NCBI RefSeq assembly: GCF_024696245.1 | Contig: NZ_JAILGZ010000053.1 | Location: 1 to 39,175, forward strand | Direction of reading: 5' to 3' | Length of the DNA stretch: 39,175 nt | From: Treponema sp. | GTDB lineage: Bacteria > Spirochaetota > Spirochaetia > Treponematales > Treponemataceae | Part shown: piece after piece, positions 1 through 7,983 of the stretch | How the letters are laid out: each line of letters begins with the position of its first letter | How positions within the stretch are numbered: position 1 is the first letter of the stretch | The notes under the pieces: generated by a model | Told to the model about the DNA's origin: nothing | Seen by the model: only the letters and a program-made list of their open reading frames with translations | The model's database searches: none | Position numbers and translations under genes: made by a program

Positions 1-184
1 GAAGTAGATAAAAATATAAAAAGTTTTTATTCATTTGAATTAGTAGCTCTTGATTATGATTGTATTTTTTTTGGTGGAGCTTATGGTAGATATTTATGAA
101 AAGCGAATTGATAACTTCTTTGAATATCGAGATGGAAAATGCTGTGAAAGAATTTATAAAGAGATATTGAAATTACAAGAATAA
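1..184 (+). pseudogene. 3' end of a probable glycan-backbone transferase, apparently frameshifted
   Basis: Frame 1 is open from the window edge to a TGA at 97-99 and reads like protein (…FFGGAYGRYL). Frame 2 is open from about position 50 to a TAA at 182-184 and ends with a charged, aromatic C-terminus containing EYRDGKCCERIYKEI. That tail resembles the C-terminus of CDP-glycerol glycerophosphotransferase-like enzymes, in which a DGK/DGN...ER motif closes the protein. The simplest reading is one gene with a frameshift between about 50 and 96. Alternatively the frame 1 stop is the true end and the frame 2 similarity is chance. Only the 3' end is visible, so function is an inference. It converges on the Wzt-like ATPase gene, and a hairpin at 193-231 lies between them. 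Confidence 0.35.
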
Positions 185-192
185 TGAGTAAA

Positions 193-231
193 TAGATTCT
201 GAAAATATTCTTTTAATATTTCCAGAATCTA
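193..231. terminator. Hairpin between convergent genes, possible bidirectional terminator
   Basis: Arms 193-208 and 216-231 pair over 16 bp with one mismatch, around a 7-nt loop. It sits between the stop at 184 (+) and the stop at 236 (-). Neither side has a strong U-run (TTTA on the minus side, TTAAT on the plus side), so efficiency as an intrinsic terminator is uncertain. Confidence 0.55.
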
Positions 232-235
232 TTAA

Positions 236-970
236 TCAACTCTTCACATAAGCATCACAAACAGGACCTGCTTCTCCTTTCATTTTTACTTCTCCATGGT
301 CAAGCCACATTGCGTTTTTGCAAAGGCGTTTAACCTGGTCTATGGAGTGGGATACAAAAAGGAGGGTAGTGCCGTTTGATAAAAGTTCTTGCATTTTCTT
401 TTCACATTTTTCCTTAAATTTAAAATCACCAACAGCCAGTACTTCATCCACAATAAGAATATCAGGCTTTACTAAAGTTGCAATAGCAAAACCAAGTTTG
501 GCTCTCATACCAGAAGAAAAGTTTTTAATAGGAACATTTAAAAACTTATCTACTTCAGAAAATTCTACAATTTCATCATAGTGTTCCTTTATAAATTCTT
601 CACTGTACCCAAGGACTGCTCCGTTTAAGAAAATGTTTTCTTTTGCAGTAAGTCTTCCGTCAAAACCTGCTCCAAGTTCAATAAGAGGAGAAATGCGACC
701 GTTAATTTGAATTGAACCTTTGTAAGGTTTAAGGATTCCACAGGCAGCTTTTAAAAATGTAGACTTACCGGCTCCATTGCGTCCAATAATTCCCCAGGAT
801 TCACCTGCTTTAACTTCAAGATTTACACCCTGTAACGCCATAAATTCCTGAAACATCAGCTGGCGTTTAAGGATTTTAATTACAAATTCCTTAAGGTTAT
901 CTACGTTTTCAGAAGCAAGGTTATATCTTATATGAAGGTCTTCAATTTTAAGTTTTATATTGTTTTCCAT
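236..970 (-). CDS. wzt: Polysaccharide ABC exporter, ATP-binding subunit (Wzt-like)
   Basis: A 244-aa cytoplasmic ATPase that powers export of a lipid-linked surface polysaccharide with the permease encoded just upstream. Walker A is GRNGAGKST (residues 63-71), the ABC signature is FSSGM (151-155), Walker B is ILIVDE (171-176) and the switch histidine is H208. The roughly 45-residue N-terminal extension before the nucleotide-binding core, with the IELGAGFDGRLTAKENI segment, is typical of the Wzt/TagH/RfbE branch. The protein ends right after the nucleotide-binding domain, so it lacks the C-terminal carbohydrate-binding domain of long Wzt proteins such as those of E. coli O8/O9a. It follows the permease by 14 nt and is surely cotranscribed. 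The substrate cannot be read from the sequence. Confidence 0.9.
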   Translation of the reverse strand: MENNIKLKIEDLHIRYNLASENVDNLKEFVIKILKRQLMFQEFMALQGVNLEVKAGESWGIIGRNGAGKSTFLKAACGILKPYKGSIQINGRISPLIELGAGFDGRLTAKENIFLNGAVLGYSEEFIKEHYDEIVEFSEVDKFLNVPIKNFSSGMRAKLGFAIATLVKPDILIVDEVLAVGDFKFKEKCEKKMQELLSNGTTLLFVSHSIDQVKRLCKNAMWLDHGEVKMKGEAGPVCDAYVKS

Positions 971-984
971 TTTTTCCGCCTGAA

Positions 985-1773
985 TTAAATGTAAAGAATG
1001 AATTTATCCTGATTTTTCTTAAAGAAAATCATACCTATTAGCAGTGCCACTATTCCAATTGTAAAGCCTTTAAGCATTGTAGTTGGATTTAACATGCGGT
1101 TTAAATACATAAGGTCACGGAACTGTTCTATAAACATATACATAGGATTAAATCTTGTTACATATTTTTGAAGGTAAGGAGGCAGCATGGTAAGAGGATA
1201 AAAAATAGGGGTAATGTAAAGCCATATTGTGATAATTACCTTCCAAATATACTGAATATCCCTAAAGAAAACATTTGCCTGGGCTAAAAATAATCCTACA
1301 CCAAGACTAAATATGTAAACTTCAACAGCAGGAACAAAAAAGAGAAGGTTATAAAAAGAAAAGTTCGCATGAGTTGCCAGCATTACAATAAGAAGGGCCC
1401 CTAGAGAAAAACAGAATTCAGAAATCAGCTGGGTTGTAACAGCAGAGACTACAAATATGTATTTAGGAACATAGATTTTTTTTATTAAGGCACCGCTGTC
1501 TACAATTGAATGAATAGACATAGTAGCACACATACTGAAAAAGTTAAAAAGAATCTGTCCGCAAAGGTAATACAATGGAAAGTTTTTTATATCCCTTTTA
1601 AACATATAAGAAAAAACCACAGTAAGAACAATCATAATCATAAGAGGGTTAAGTATGCTCCAGATATAGCCCAGCATACTGCGCCTGTATTTAAGTTTAA
1701 TATCGCGGCTTATAAGCTGTTTTAAAAGTCCCTTATATTTAATGAATGTTTTTGTGGAATTTATAATGTTCAT
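985..1773 (-). CDS. wzm: Polysaccharide ABC exporter, membrane subunit (Wzm-like, ABC-2 family)
   Basis: A 262-aa inner-membrane permease of the ABC-2 family. The N-terminus carries the family hallmark LKYRRSMLGYIWSILNPLMIMIVL (residues about 26-49), in which an amphipathic cytoplasmic helix leads into the first membrane span. About six hydrophobic segments follow. It pairs with the downstream Wzt-like ATPase to flip or export a polysaccharide across the inner membrane. The length matches the family. The start codon has no Shine-Dalgarno, and a good promoter sits immediately upstream, so the mRNA may be leaderless. Confidence 0.9.
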   Translation of the reverse strand: MNIINSTKTFIKYKGLLKQLISRDIKLKYRRSMLGYIWSILNPLMIMIVLTVVFSYMFKRDIKNFPLYYLCGQILFNFFSMCATMSIHSIVDSGALIKKIYVPKYIFVVSAVTTQLISEFCFSLGALLIVMLATHANFSFYNLLFFVPAVEVYIFSLGVGLFLAQANVFFRDIQYIWKVIITIWLYITPIFYPLTMLPPYLQKYVTRFNPMYMFIEQFRDLMYLNRMLNPTTMLKGFTIGIVALLIGMIFFKKNQDKFILYI

Positions 1774-1781
1774 AATAATCC

Positions 1782-1810
1782 ATTATAATGAATAAAACTT
1801 AAAATGTCAT
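1782..1810 (-). promoter_or_regulatory. Sigma70-like promoter of wzm-wzt
   Basis: On the minus strand ATGACA (1810-1805), a 17-nt spacer and TATAAT (1787-1782). The expected start of transcription is about 1775, only 2-3 nt before the ATG at 1773, which predicts a leaderless transcript. Confidence 0.6.
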
Positions 1811-1866
1811 TTAATTACTTTGGGCAATTTTAAGACTCATTTTTTTTTCTTTTTACTCCGATATAA

Positions 1867-2592
1867 CCACTTTTTACAATTTCTACAAGCGGTACTGTTG
1901 CAAGCGGAACTGGAGTAACTGTTACAAATAATGACAGTCATGACGGAACTGTTCTTTACTATAGTTTTGGTACAGAACTTACAGCAGATAATTATTCTAC
2001 TGCAGGAACACTGGCTACACTTACAAACGGTGCATTTACTTACTCTGTAACAGCAGCCGGAACCCTTTATGCAATTGCTGTTGTAACAAATAATGGTACA
2101 ACTTACTGCTCTGATGTAGTTAGTGCTGAATATACACTTGCAGCTAGTAATGAAGATGTAATTGATTGTAGTTCAAGTAATGATTATACAGCCCTTTTCC
2201 CTACATCAAATACTGGTGGGGTTACAACTACAGTAACAACAGATTATTCAACTCTTGTATTTGCCCCAGGTACAGCTCAGTCAACATGTTTTGCTGATTC
2301 AAATATCAGAATGTATGCCAGTGGTAAGATAACAATTACTCCTTCAAGTGCTAAAACCATTACAGGTTTAACAATTACTGGGACACAAAATCTTACAACA
2401 ATTTACACAGCTACTGTAACAACAAGTGATGATACAGAAACATGGACTGCAAGTACTGCTCTTAGTGGTGATGATGCATCTTCTGTAACCTGGAGTGGTA
2501 CAGCTACTTCTTCTGCACCAATATATTTAATTTATAATGCAACTAAAGGCCATGCCAGAATCACATCCATCACCATTACCTACGCAGATTAA
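1867..2592 (+). pseudogene. 5'-truncated fragment of a secreted repeat/adhesin-like protein
   Basis: The frame is open for 241 codons from just after an in-frame TAA at 1864-1866 to the TAA at 2590-2592. No ATG, GTG or TTG occurs in frame before the ATG at 2311, which lies deep inside the coding similarity and has no ribosome-binding site. The first part (TISTSGTVASGTGVTVTNN… to …CSDVVSAEYTL) resembles the CHB_HEX_C_1 / chitobiase C-terminal-like beta-sandwich found in large exported proteins of gut bacteria. The second is a Thr/Ser-rich beta domain ending RITSITITYAD, typical of the extreme C-terminus of secreted proteins. This looks like the C-terminal third of a larger exported protein whose promoter, signal peptide and N-terminus are missing. 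It could be a decaying remnant or a silent donor cassette. The 93-aa ORF from 2311 is not a credible gene alone. Confidence 0.7.
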
Positions 2593-2637
2593 TTTCTGCC
2601 GCAGTTCCCTTACAGGGGACTTGCTCAGGTAAAAAGT

Positions 2638-2676
2638 AAAGGCAGTCTCCTTTAACTAAAAGGGTACGGCCTTTTT
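2638..2676 (+). terminator. Intrinsic terminator after the adhesin-like fragment
   Basis: An imperfect hairpin (outer AAAGGC...GCCTTT, inner CCTTT...AAAGG) is followed by TTTTTAT. On the other strand the hairpin is followed by CTTTTTACC, so it may also stop transcripts from the gene ending at 2764. The fragment has kept its terminator although it lost its 5' end. Confidence 0.6.
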
Positions 2677-2679
2677 ATA

Positions 2680-2746
2680 TTGAGGGTTTATTACAAAACC
2701 CTCAAAACGGCGAAGTCAAGGCTTTAAGCGTGAGCGTGCCTTGACT
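2680..2746. repeat. Two adjacent inverted repeats in intergenic DNA
   Basis: The first is a perfect 10-bp pair, TTGAGGGTTT (2680-2689) and AAACCCTCAA (2696-2705), with a 6-nt loop. The second is a perfect 9-bp pair, AGTCAAGGC (2714-2722) and GCCTTGACT (2738-2746), whose loop contains GCGTGAGCG. Neither is followed by a T-run, so they are poor terminators. They look like a REP-type or other dispersed intergenic element. Confidence 0.55.
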
Positions 2747-2763
2747 CGACGTATTCCTTAACT

Positions 2764-4269
2764 TTATATTCCCAGTCGTTTTGCCCAGGACTGCCAGCTT
2801 ACAAGGTCAGCTTGTTTTTCTTTATAGCTTTTTATTTGCTTTTGATTTAGTGCAATTTTAAATACAGCCTTAATGATTTCAAAAGGAAGTCTGACTATAT
2901 AAAATAAATCACAGCAGCATTTGCTTTTATGGCTGCGTAAAAAGCCATTAAGTTCTTCTCCGTCAATATTGTTAAGATGTTCTGCTCCCTTTAAAAAATC
3001 CCTGAAGGCAAGTTTTACAAAATAAACGGCCTTTTTTCTTTTAAGGGTATTAAAGGTCAGATGAACTGCATAAGTAAGGAAAGTTTTAAAAGCCAGGCAT
3101 TTTTCTTCATGAATGGCATTGCTTGTAAGACGGTTTCTGATACTGTAATAGTAAAGGTAAGGGGAGTCTTTTCCGGCAAATTCCTGATGCCAGACAGAGA
3201 TTCCGTTTACCATAATAAATTTGTTTTTGAATTTCCTGATTCCAAATTCAATATCATCCCCCTTAATAAAATAAGGCATAGGAAGCTGATCTTTATCAAT
3301 ACATTCAACAGGATAGCAGCAGTACCACCAGGCATTGAAATCCATTCTTACAGCCTTAAGGTTTTTCATAAGGACTGTCTGTTTACATAAGTTTGCATTC
3401 TTTCCCCAGGCTTTTAAGCGTAAAAAATCATAGCAGGAGCCCCGTTCGTGCTGAATACAGGGGTCATTAAGCCTTAACATGGCACCACCTAAAGCCCAGG
3501 TCTTATATTCATCCTTTAAGACTGATAAAAATGAATGATTTCTTGTAAAAAGGCCCCGGTTAAAAGCTATGTCATCATCCATAAGAATAATATGGCTGAA
3601 ATTTTCCCTGTTTTTTAATACTTCCATTATTCCTCTGGTAAAACCACCGGCTCCACCAAGGTTTTTATTAGGGAATATTTTTGCAAAAGGAAAATCCTGC
3701 TGCCTTAAGTCCAGGGTCTGGCCGTTATCTATTACAAAAACTTTAAGGCTGCCGTCCTTAACTTTTTCCGTGCAGGCAAGTTCCTTAAGATTGCTGATAA
3801 TAAAGCTTTCCCTGCGGTAAGTTGTAATTACAGCTGCCATTTTAACATCTGTGCTTTTATATTCATCCCTGCAAAACCAGTAGCCCTGGCAGAAATCACT
3901 GGTAATTTCGTTTTTTCTAAAAGAATCATCCTTTTTGTAAAATTCAGGGTAGAGTATGCTCTCTTCTTCAAAACCTTCAATATTGCAGGTAAAAATAAGC
4001 TCCTGGCCTGGATTACATTCTTTTTCTTCTATTATTGTTTCTATTATTTTATTTTTAAGAAGGCTGGCTTTTACAAGTAAAACACGGCAGCTGCATTTGG
4101 TGGTAAGGTTTAAGGAAACTTCTGAAATCTTAGTGTACTTATTGTATATTCCTGCGGCAAAGCTGTTAAAATAGCTGGCATAAGATACTTTATCCCCCAG
4201 ATTCTTAAAATACAGGTGTTTTTTTCTGTTAAAATCGTTTTCCGGATAGGATATGTCAAACAATTTCAT
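2764..4269 (-). CDS. Galactofuranosyltransferase, GlfT2-like (GT2 family)
   Basis: A 501-aa cytoplasmic or membrane-peripheral glycosyltransferase predicted to add galactofuranose from UDP-Galf to a growing glycan. Residues 1-140 form a beta-rich N-terminal region like that of mycobacterial GlfT2. The GT-A core follows: AAVITTYRR (145-153), NLGGAGGF (203-210), the metal-binding DDD (231-233), a tryptophan pair in FNAWW (311-315), the GDDIEFG acceptor/base motif (337-343) and WHQEF with H361. This arrangement of DDD, DDxEF and WH matches GlfT2 rather than ordinary GT2 enzymes. UDP-galactopyranose mutase is encoded at 10778-11899, so the donor can be made locally. The start is preceded by GAAGG and a promoter about 60 nt upstream. 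Confidence 0.8.
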   Translation of the reverse strand: MKLFDISYPENDFNRKKHLYFKNLGDKVSYASYFNSFAAGIYNKYTKISEVSLNLTTKCSCRVLLVKASLLKNKIIETIIEEKECNPGQELIFTCNIEGFEEESILYPEFYKKDDSFRKNEITSDFCQGYWFCRDEYKSTDVKMAAVITTYRRESFIISNLKELACTEKVKDGSLKVFVIDNGQTLDLRQQDFPFAKIFPNKNLGGAGGFTRGIMEVLKNRENFSHIILMDDDIAFNRGLFTRNHSFLSVLKDEYKTWALGGAMLRLNDPCIQHERGSCYDFLRLKAWGKNANLCKQTVLMKNLKAVRMDFNAWWYCCYPVECIDKDQLPMPYFIKGDDIEFGIRKFKNKFIMVNGISVWHQEFAGKDSPYLYYYSIRNRLTSNAIHEEKCLAFKTFLTYAVHLTFNTLKRKKAVYFVKLAFRDFLKGAEHLNNIDGEELNGFLRSHKSKCCCDLFYIVRLPFEIIKAVFKIALNQKQIKSYKEKQADLVSWQSWAKRLGI

Positions 4270-4327
4270 TATATGTTACCTTCACTAAATTTTTAAAATA
4301 TTCCATAATAAGCCCAGAAGTATATGT

Positions 4328-4356
4328 ATAATAATACATCTATCGATATAAACCAA
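4328..4356 (-). promoter_or_regulatory. Promoter of the GlfT2-like gene
   Basis: On the minus strand TTGGTT (4356-4351), a 17-nt spacer and TATTAT (4333-4328). It would give a leader of about 50 nt containing the GAAGG Shine-Dalgarno. The 184-nt gap 4270-4453 is divergent and also holds the promoter of the plus-strand operon. Confidence 0.5.
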
Positions 4357-4419
4357 CATTAAAAATTTGAAATTTTCTTTGAAAATTTTCAAGAAAATGC
4401 AAATTTCTTTAAAAAAAGT

Positions 4420-4447
4420 TTGTTTTTTTTAGTTTATGGGTTAAAAT
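4420..4447 (+). promoter_or_regulatory. Promoter of the GT2 / LolCE-like operon, probably leaderless
   Basis: TTGTTT (4420-4425), a 16-nt spacer beginning with a T-tract, and TAAAAT (4442-4447). The ATG is at 4454, so transcription would start at or next to the start codon. No Shine-Dalgarno precedes this ATG. Confidence 0.5.
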
Positions 4448-4453
4448 ATTAGT

Positions 4454-5290
4454 ATGAGTAGTGAGTCAGATCAGATAGTATACAAGGATAATCTTGTATC
4501 AATTATTATGCCCTGCTATAACGGAAGCAGGTTCCTTGAAGAAACTATAAATTCAGTACTTTCTCAGAGTTATGACCAGTGGGAGCTTCTGGTTGTAGAT
4601 GATGGTTCTACGGATTTATCCCTGGATATCGTAAAAAAATTCATGAAAAAGGACGACAGAATCACCTATATTACTCAGGAAAACTCAGGCTGTGCTTCTT
4701 CAAGAAACATGGCTATTAAGGTATCTTCCGGCCGTTATATCGCCTTCCTTGACTCAGATGACGTGTGGCATAAGGATTACCTTTCTATAATGCTTAATAA
4801 AATTCAGCAGGATAAATGTTTAAGCCACGTTGTTTTTTATTCCGGCTACAGAAGAATGAATGCAGACCTTACTTTTCCTTTACTGGAAGATTTTTCATGT
4901 CCTGGAGAAAGGGATTATAAAAAGCTGCTTATGCATTGTCCTGTTTTTCCGTCAGCTGCCATTGTTGACAGATTCAGGCTTAAAAATAATGTATTCTTCC
5001 GTGAATCCCTTATGAACCTCAGGGATGACTATGTTTTCTTCCTTGATATTCTTCGTCAGGGACTTAAATGTGTTGGTTTTGATGATATTCTTGTTGATTA
5101 CAGAATGCGCAATGATTCAGTAACCGGCGGTGCAAAAAGAAAGATGATCAGGCCTCAGTGGAATGTTTATCATAATGTTCTCCGCCTGAGTGTTTTTAAA
5201 AGTGCATGGTATTTATGTACCTGGGCTATTAACGGAATTAAAAAGTACCATAAAAAACCTTTGCTTGTAACATCAGCTTTATTTCTTTAA
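4454..5290 (+). CDS. GT2-family glycosyltransferase (TuaG/WfgS-like)
   Basis: A 278-aa GT-A fold glycosyltransferase that transfers a sugar from a nucleotide donor, probably onto a surface glycan or glycolipid precursor. Motifs in order: VSIIMPCYNGSRFLEE (12-27), the donor-binding VVDDGSTD (47-54), the conserved NSGCASSRNMAI region (77-88) and the metal-binding FLDSDDVW (97-104). No membrane spans are evident except a weakly hydrophobic C-terminus. It is the first gene of an operon with two ABC permeases, a LolA-like protein and a beta-barrel protein. The next gene starts 9 nt downstream. Sugar specificity cannot be read from the sequence. Its position suggests that the transported lipid or protein is glycosylated. 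Confidence 0.85.
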   Translation: MSSESDQIVYKDNLVSIIMPCYNGSRFLEETINSVLSQSYDQWELLVVDDGSTDLSLDIVKKFMKKDDRITYITQENSGCASSRNMAIKVSSGRYIAFLDSDDVWHKDYLSIMLNKIQQDKCLSHVVFYSGYRRMNADLTFPLLEDFSCPGERDYKKLLMHCPVFPSAAIVDRFRLKNNVFFRESLMNLRDDYVFFLDILRQGLKCVGFDDILVDYRMRNDSVTGGAKRKMIRPQWNVYHNVLRLSVFKSAWYLCTWAINGIKKYHKKPLLVTSALFL

Positions 5291-5299
5291 AATAAGCCA

Positions 5300-6691
5300 A
5301 TGATATTTTATCTGGCTTTTAAAAATATAATTTCAAGAAAATCTTCTCTGGTCATAATAGCTTTTATTTCCCTGGCTGCAATGCTTTTTGCTTTTTCCAA
5401 TGCAGTTTTTGACAGTACTGAAAACGGCGTTCAGGAAACCTTCTGTTCAAGTTTTACAGGAGACCTGATTATCCGCCCGGTAAGTAATGTTCCCTTAAGT
5501 CTTTTTGGAGACGAGACACCTGTTACCGGCATGCTTACAAAAATCAACAGTATTCTTCCTTATCATCAGGTTAGTCAGGCTGTTTCTTCCTGTCCTTATG
5601 TATCGGCTTCAGTTCCTCAGGTTTCTTCTACAGCTATTCTGGAAAATGGAAAAAAAAGGCTGCCTGTTTTTTTATTCGGTACAGATTTTCCTGATTATTC
5701 CAGAATCATGTCTTCCATAAAAATTATTGAGGGAAGGGGTTTTGATTTTGATGAAGAAGCCTGTATGATTCAGTCTTCCATGGCAAAAGAAGCTGGTATT
5801 AAAGCCGGCAGTAAAGTTCAGTTTATGGTTGCAGACGGCATCTCTTTTAGAATCAGAAGTCTTACTGTCAGCGGAATCTACGAATATGCCTTTTCCCATT
5901 CTTCTTTAAATAAAATTGTTATTGCTTCTCCTCAGGTGGTAAGGGAACTGGCCGGAACAGAAAATACAGTCAGTCTTGATTATGATTTTTCTGACAGTGT
6001 TGAATCCCTTCTTGATTCAGATTTAAACGAAGATGATTTTTTCTTTAGCGAAGATCTTGATGATTTTGATATTGAAATTACAGAAAGCCAGACTCAGGAT
6101 TATTCTTCTCAGGGCTCCTGGAATTTTATTATCTGCAAATCAGATGACGCAAGAAAGGCAGTTTATGATTTAAACTCATCATTTAAGAATAATGGATGGC
6201 CTGTAGAAGCTGTTCTCTGGCGTGATGCTGCAGGTAGTTCAGCCCTTTATATTTACTGGCTCAGGATAATTTTTAATGCCGGAATTCTTATAATACTGGC
6301 TTCGGGATTTATTGTTGTTAATAACACCCTGGTTATTCATGTTATTGACAGGACAAGGGAAATCGGAACTTTAAGAGCCATGGGAGCTTCTTCATTTTTT
6401 GTTTCTGCTGAATGTCTTATGGAAAATCTTATTCTTTCACTGGTATCTGCCTTTACCGGAATAATATTTTCCTTTATTTTATGTGCCCTTGTAAATAAAG
6501 TTGGTTTTCAGCTGCACAATGATTTTTTAATTCAGCTTTTTGGTTCTGAACCCCTTTGTTTTTCCATCAGGGTTCCTAACATAATTTCCGTATTTATACT
6601 TTGTCTTTTACTGGCTTTTATAGGCTGGATTCTTCCTGTCAGAAATGCACTTTCTGTAGAACCTGTAAAGGCAATTCAGGGGGCTAAATAA
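5300..6691 (+). CDS. FtsX/LolCE-like ABC permease (first of a pair)
   Basis: A 463-aa inner-membrane permease. One N-terminal span (about 17-35) is followed by a large periplasmic domain (about 36-320) and three C-terminal spans (about 322-455), the MacB/LolC/LolE topology. DRTREIGTLRAMGAS (about 352-366), between the second and third spans, is the FtsX-family coupling helix that contacts the ATPase. Such pairs usually extract lipoproteins from, or move substrates out of, the outer leaflet of the inner membrane. An odd acidic stretch sits in the periplasmic domain (about 227-267, Asp/Glu-dense). Its TAA overlaps the next ATG by one base (TAATG), so the permeases are translationally coupled. 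The likely ATPase is encoded at 10053-10781 on the other strand. Confidence 0.85.
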   Translation: MIFYLAFKNIISRKSSLVIIAFISLAAMLFAFSNAVFDSTENGVQETFCSSFTGDLIIRPVSNVPLSLFGDETPVTGMLTKINSILPYHQVSQAVSSCPYVSASVPQVSSTAILENGKKRLPVFLFGTDFPDYSRIMSSIKIIEGRGFDFDEEACMIQSSMAKEAGIKAGSKVQFMVADGISFRIRSLTVSGIYEYAFSHSSLNKIVIASPQVVRELAGTENTVSLDYDFSDSVESLLDSDLNEDDFFFSEDLDDFDIEITESQTQDYSSQGSWNFIICKSDDARKAVYDLNSSFKNNGWPVEAVLWRDAAGSSALYIYWLRIIFNAGILIILASGFIVVNNTLVIHVIDRTREIGTLRAMGASSFFVSAECLMENLILSLVSAFTGIIFSFILCALVNKVGFQLHNDFLIQLFGSEPLCFSIRVPNIISVFILCLLLAFIGWILPVRNALSVEPVKAIQGAK

Positions 6692-7974
6692 TGTTTATTT
6701 TAAAGCTTGCTCTCAGGTCTTTTATTTACCGCAGAAAACAATATTTTTCTTTATTTCTGGTTTGTGCTGCAGGCTGCGGTATTTCTTTATTTTTTCTTTC
6801 CGTAACAAAGGGAATGATGGCTTCTTTAAGTGACAAGGCCAGAATTTATTATGGGGGAGACTACCAGATTATTGGCGGTACTAATGAACTTGGCTGTTAC
6901 AATACTACAGATTTTATAAAGGGACTTGAGGATATTTTTCCAGAAGGAAGTGTTATAAGTCCCCGCTTTGATTACGATGCAGCAAGGGCTTCCTTTTACT
7001 TTGAAGGTAATTCCGCAAGACAGAGGGTTGTAAAGGGAGTAGATTTTAAAAAAGAAAAGCGTCTTCTTTCTTCCATCAATCTTCTTGAAGGTTCAATAGA
7101 AAATGTGGGCAGGGGTGGTATTCTTTTAAGCAGCCCTGTTGCTTCCATGCTTTGCGCCTCAGAGGGAGATAAAATCACTTTTATGGCACCGGCTTTTGGT
7201 GGTGGAGTCAATACAATTGATTTATATGTAAGGGGTATTTTTGAAGATTCCAGTCTGTTTGGAATGTACACTTCTTATATGGACCTTGATGATTTAAGAC
7301 AGCTTCTGTGTACAGGGCATGATTATTCCAACCGTATCTGTCTTGACCTGAACGGGGCTAATATCAGTAAAGAGGACACTAAAAAGTATCACAGTCAGCT
7401 TAGTAAAAGAATAAAAATGTTTCCTCTTGTAGATGATAAACAGATTTTTTACGACCATCTTCTTTCCGGAAAATTTAAGGAAGATAATTTTGCCCTTGTT
7501 CCATTACAGGCAAACCTTCAGGACGTAAAGATTCTTATAGTTGCAATGAAGGCTATAACATCCTTTATCATTGGCATTTTAGTCCTGATTATTATAGTAG
7601 GAATAGGAAGTACCTTTAAGATTTTAGTAATGAAGCGTATAAACGAAATAGGCATTTATATGTCTTTAGGAATGAATAGGGCTCATATTATGCTTACAAT
7701 TCTTACAGAAGCAGTGATTCTTGTTCTTGCAGGTTCCTTTGCAGGAATTCTTTTATCCCTTCTTTTAAGCCGCTTTATTTCTATTTTTAACTTTTCATTT
7801 ATTCCGGCTTTTGATATTTTCTTAAAGGGTGGTGCTATAATTCCTTTGCCTGATATGACTAATATCTGTATCATATGTCTGTCAGTTTTGTTTTTTACTA
7901 TAGCTGCTGTTACTGGTTCCGTAAGAAAATCCATCAGAATTATGCCCTGCAAGGCTCTGGCAGTAACAGAATAG
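6691..7974 (+). CDS. FtsX/LolCE-like ABC permease (second of a pair)
   Basis: A 427-aa permease of the same FtsX/LolCE topology. The N-terminal span lies at about 18-35, a periplasmic domain extends to about 285, and three spans fill 290-420. The cytoplasmic coupling segment MKRINEIGIYMSLGMNR (about 314-330) fits the family. It is probably the second half of a heterodimeric transporter, like LolC with LolE. A LolA-like periplasmic protein gene starts 9 nt after it with an AGGAGA ribosome-binding site. Whether the substrate is lipoprotein, glycolipid or something else is not visible. Confidence 0.85.
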   Translation: MFILKLALRSFIYRRKQYFSLFLVCAAGCGISLFFLSVTKGMMASLSDKARIYYGGDYQIIGGTNELGCYNTTDFIKGLEDIFPEGSVISPRFDYDAARASFYFEGNSARQRVVKGVDFKKEKRLLSSINLLEGSIENVGRGGILLSSPVASMLCASEGDKITFMAPAFGGGVNTIDLYVRGIFEDSSLFGMYTSYMDLDDLRQLLCTGHDYSNRICLDLNGANISKEDTKKYHSQLSKRIKMFPLVDDKQIFYDHLLSGKFKEDNFALVPLQANLQDVKILIVAMKAITSFIIGILVLIIIVGIGSTFKILVMKRINEIGIYMSLGMNRAHIMLTILTEAVILVLAGSFAGILLSLLLSRFISIFNFSFIPAFDIFLKGGAIIPLPDMTNICIICLSVLFFTIAAVTGSVRKSIRIMPCKALAVTE

Positions 7975-7983
7975 GAGATTAAA

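Noticed and set aside
1774-1863. An insertion-sequence end or attachment site at the boundary of the truncated fragment
   Set aside because: I see no terminal inverted repeat, target-site duplication or transposase remnant, only an A+T-rich stretch holding the wzm promoter.
2311-2592. A 93-aa ORF starting at the ATG at 2311
   Set aside because: The same frame is open and protein-like for 148 more codons upstream, and the ATG has no ribosome-binding site, so it is an internal methionine of a truncated gene.
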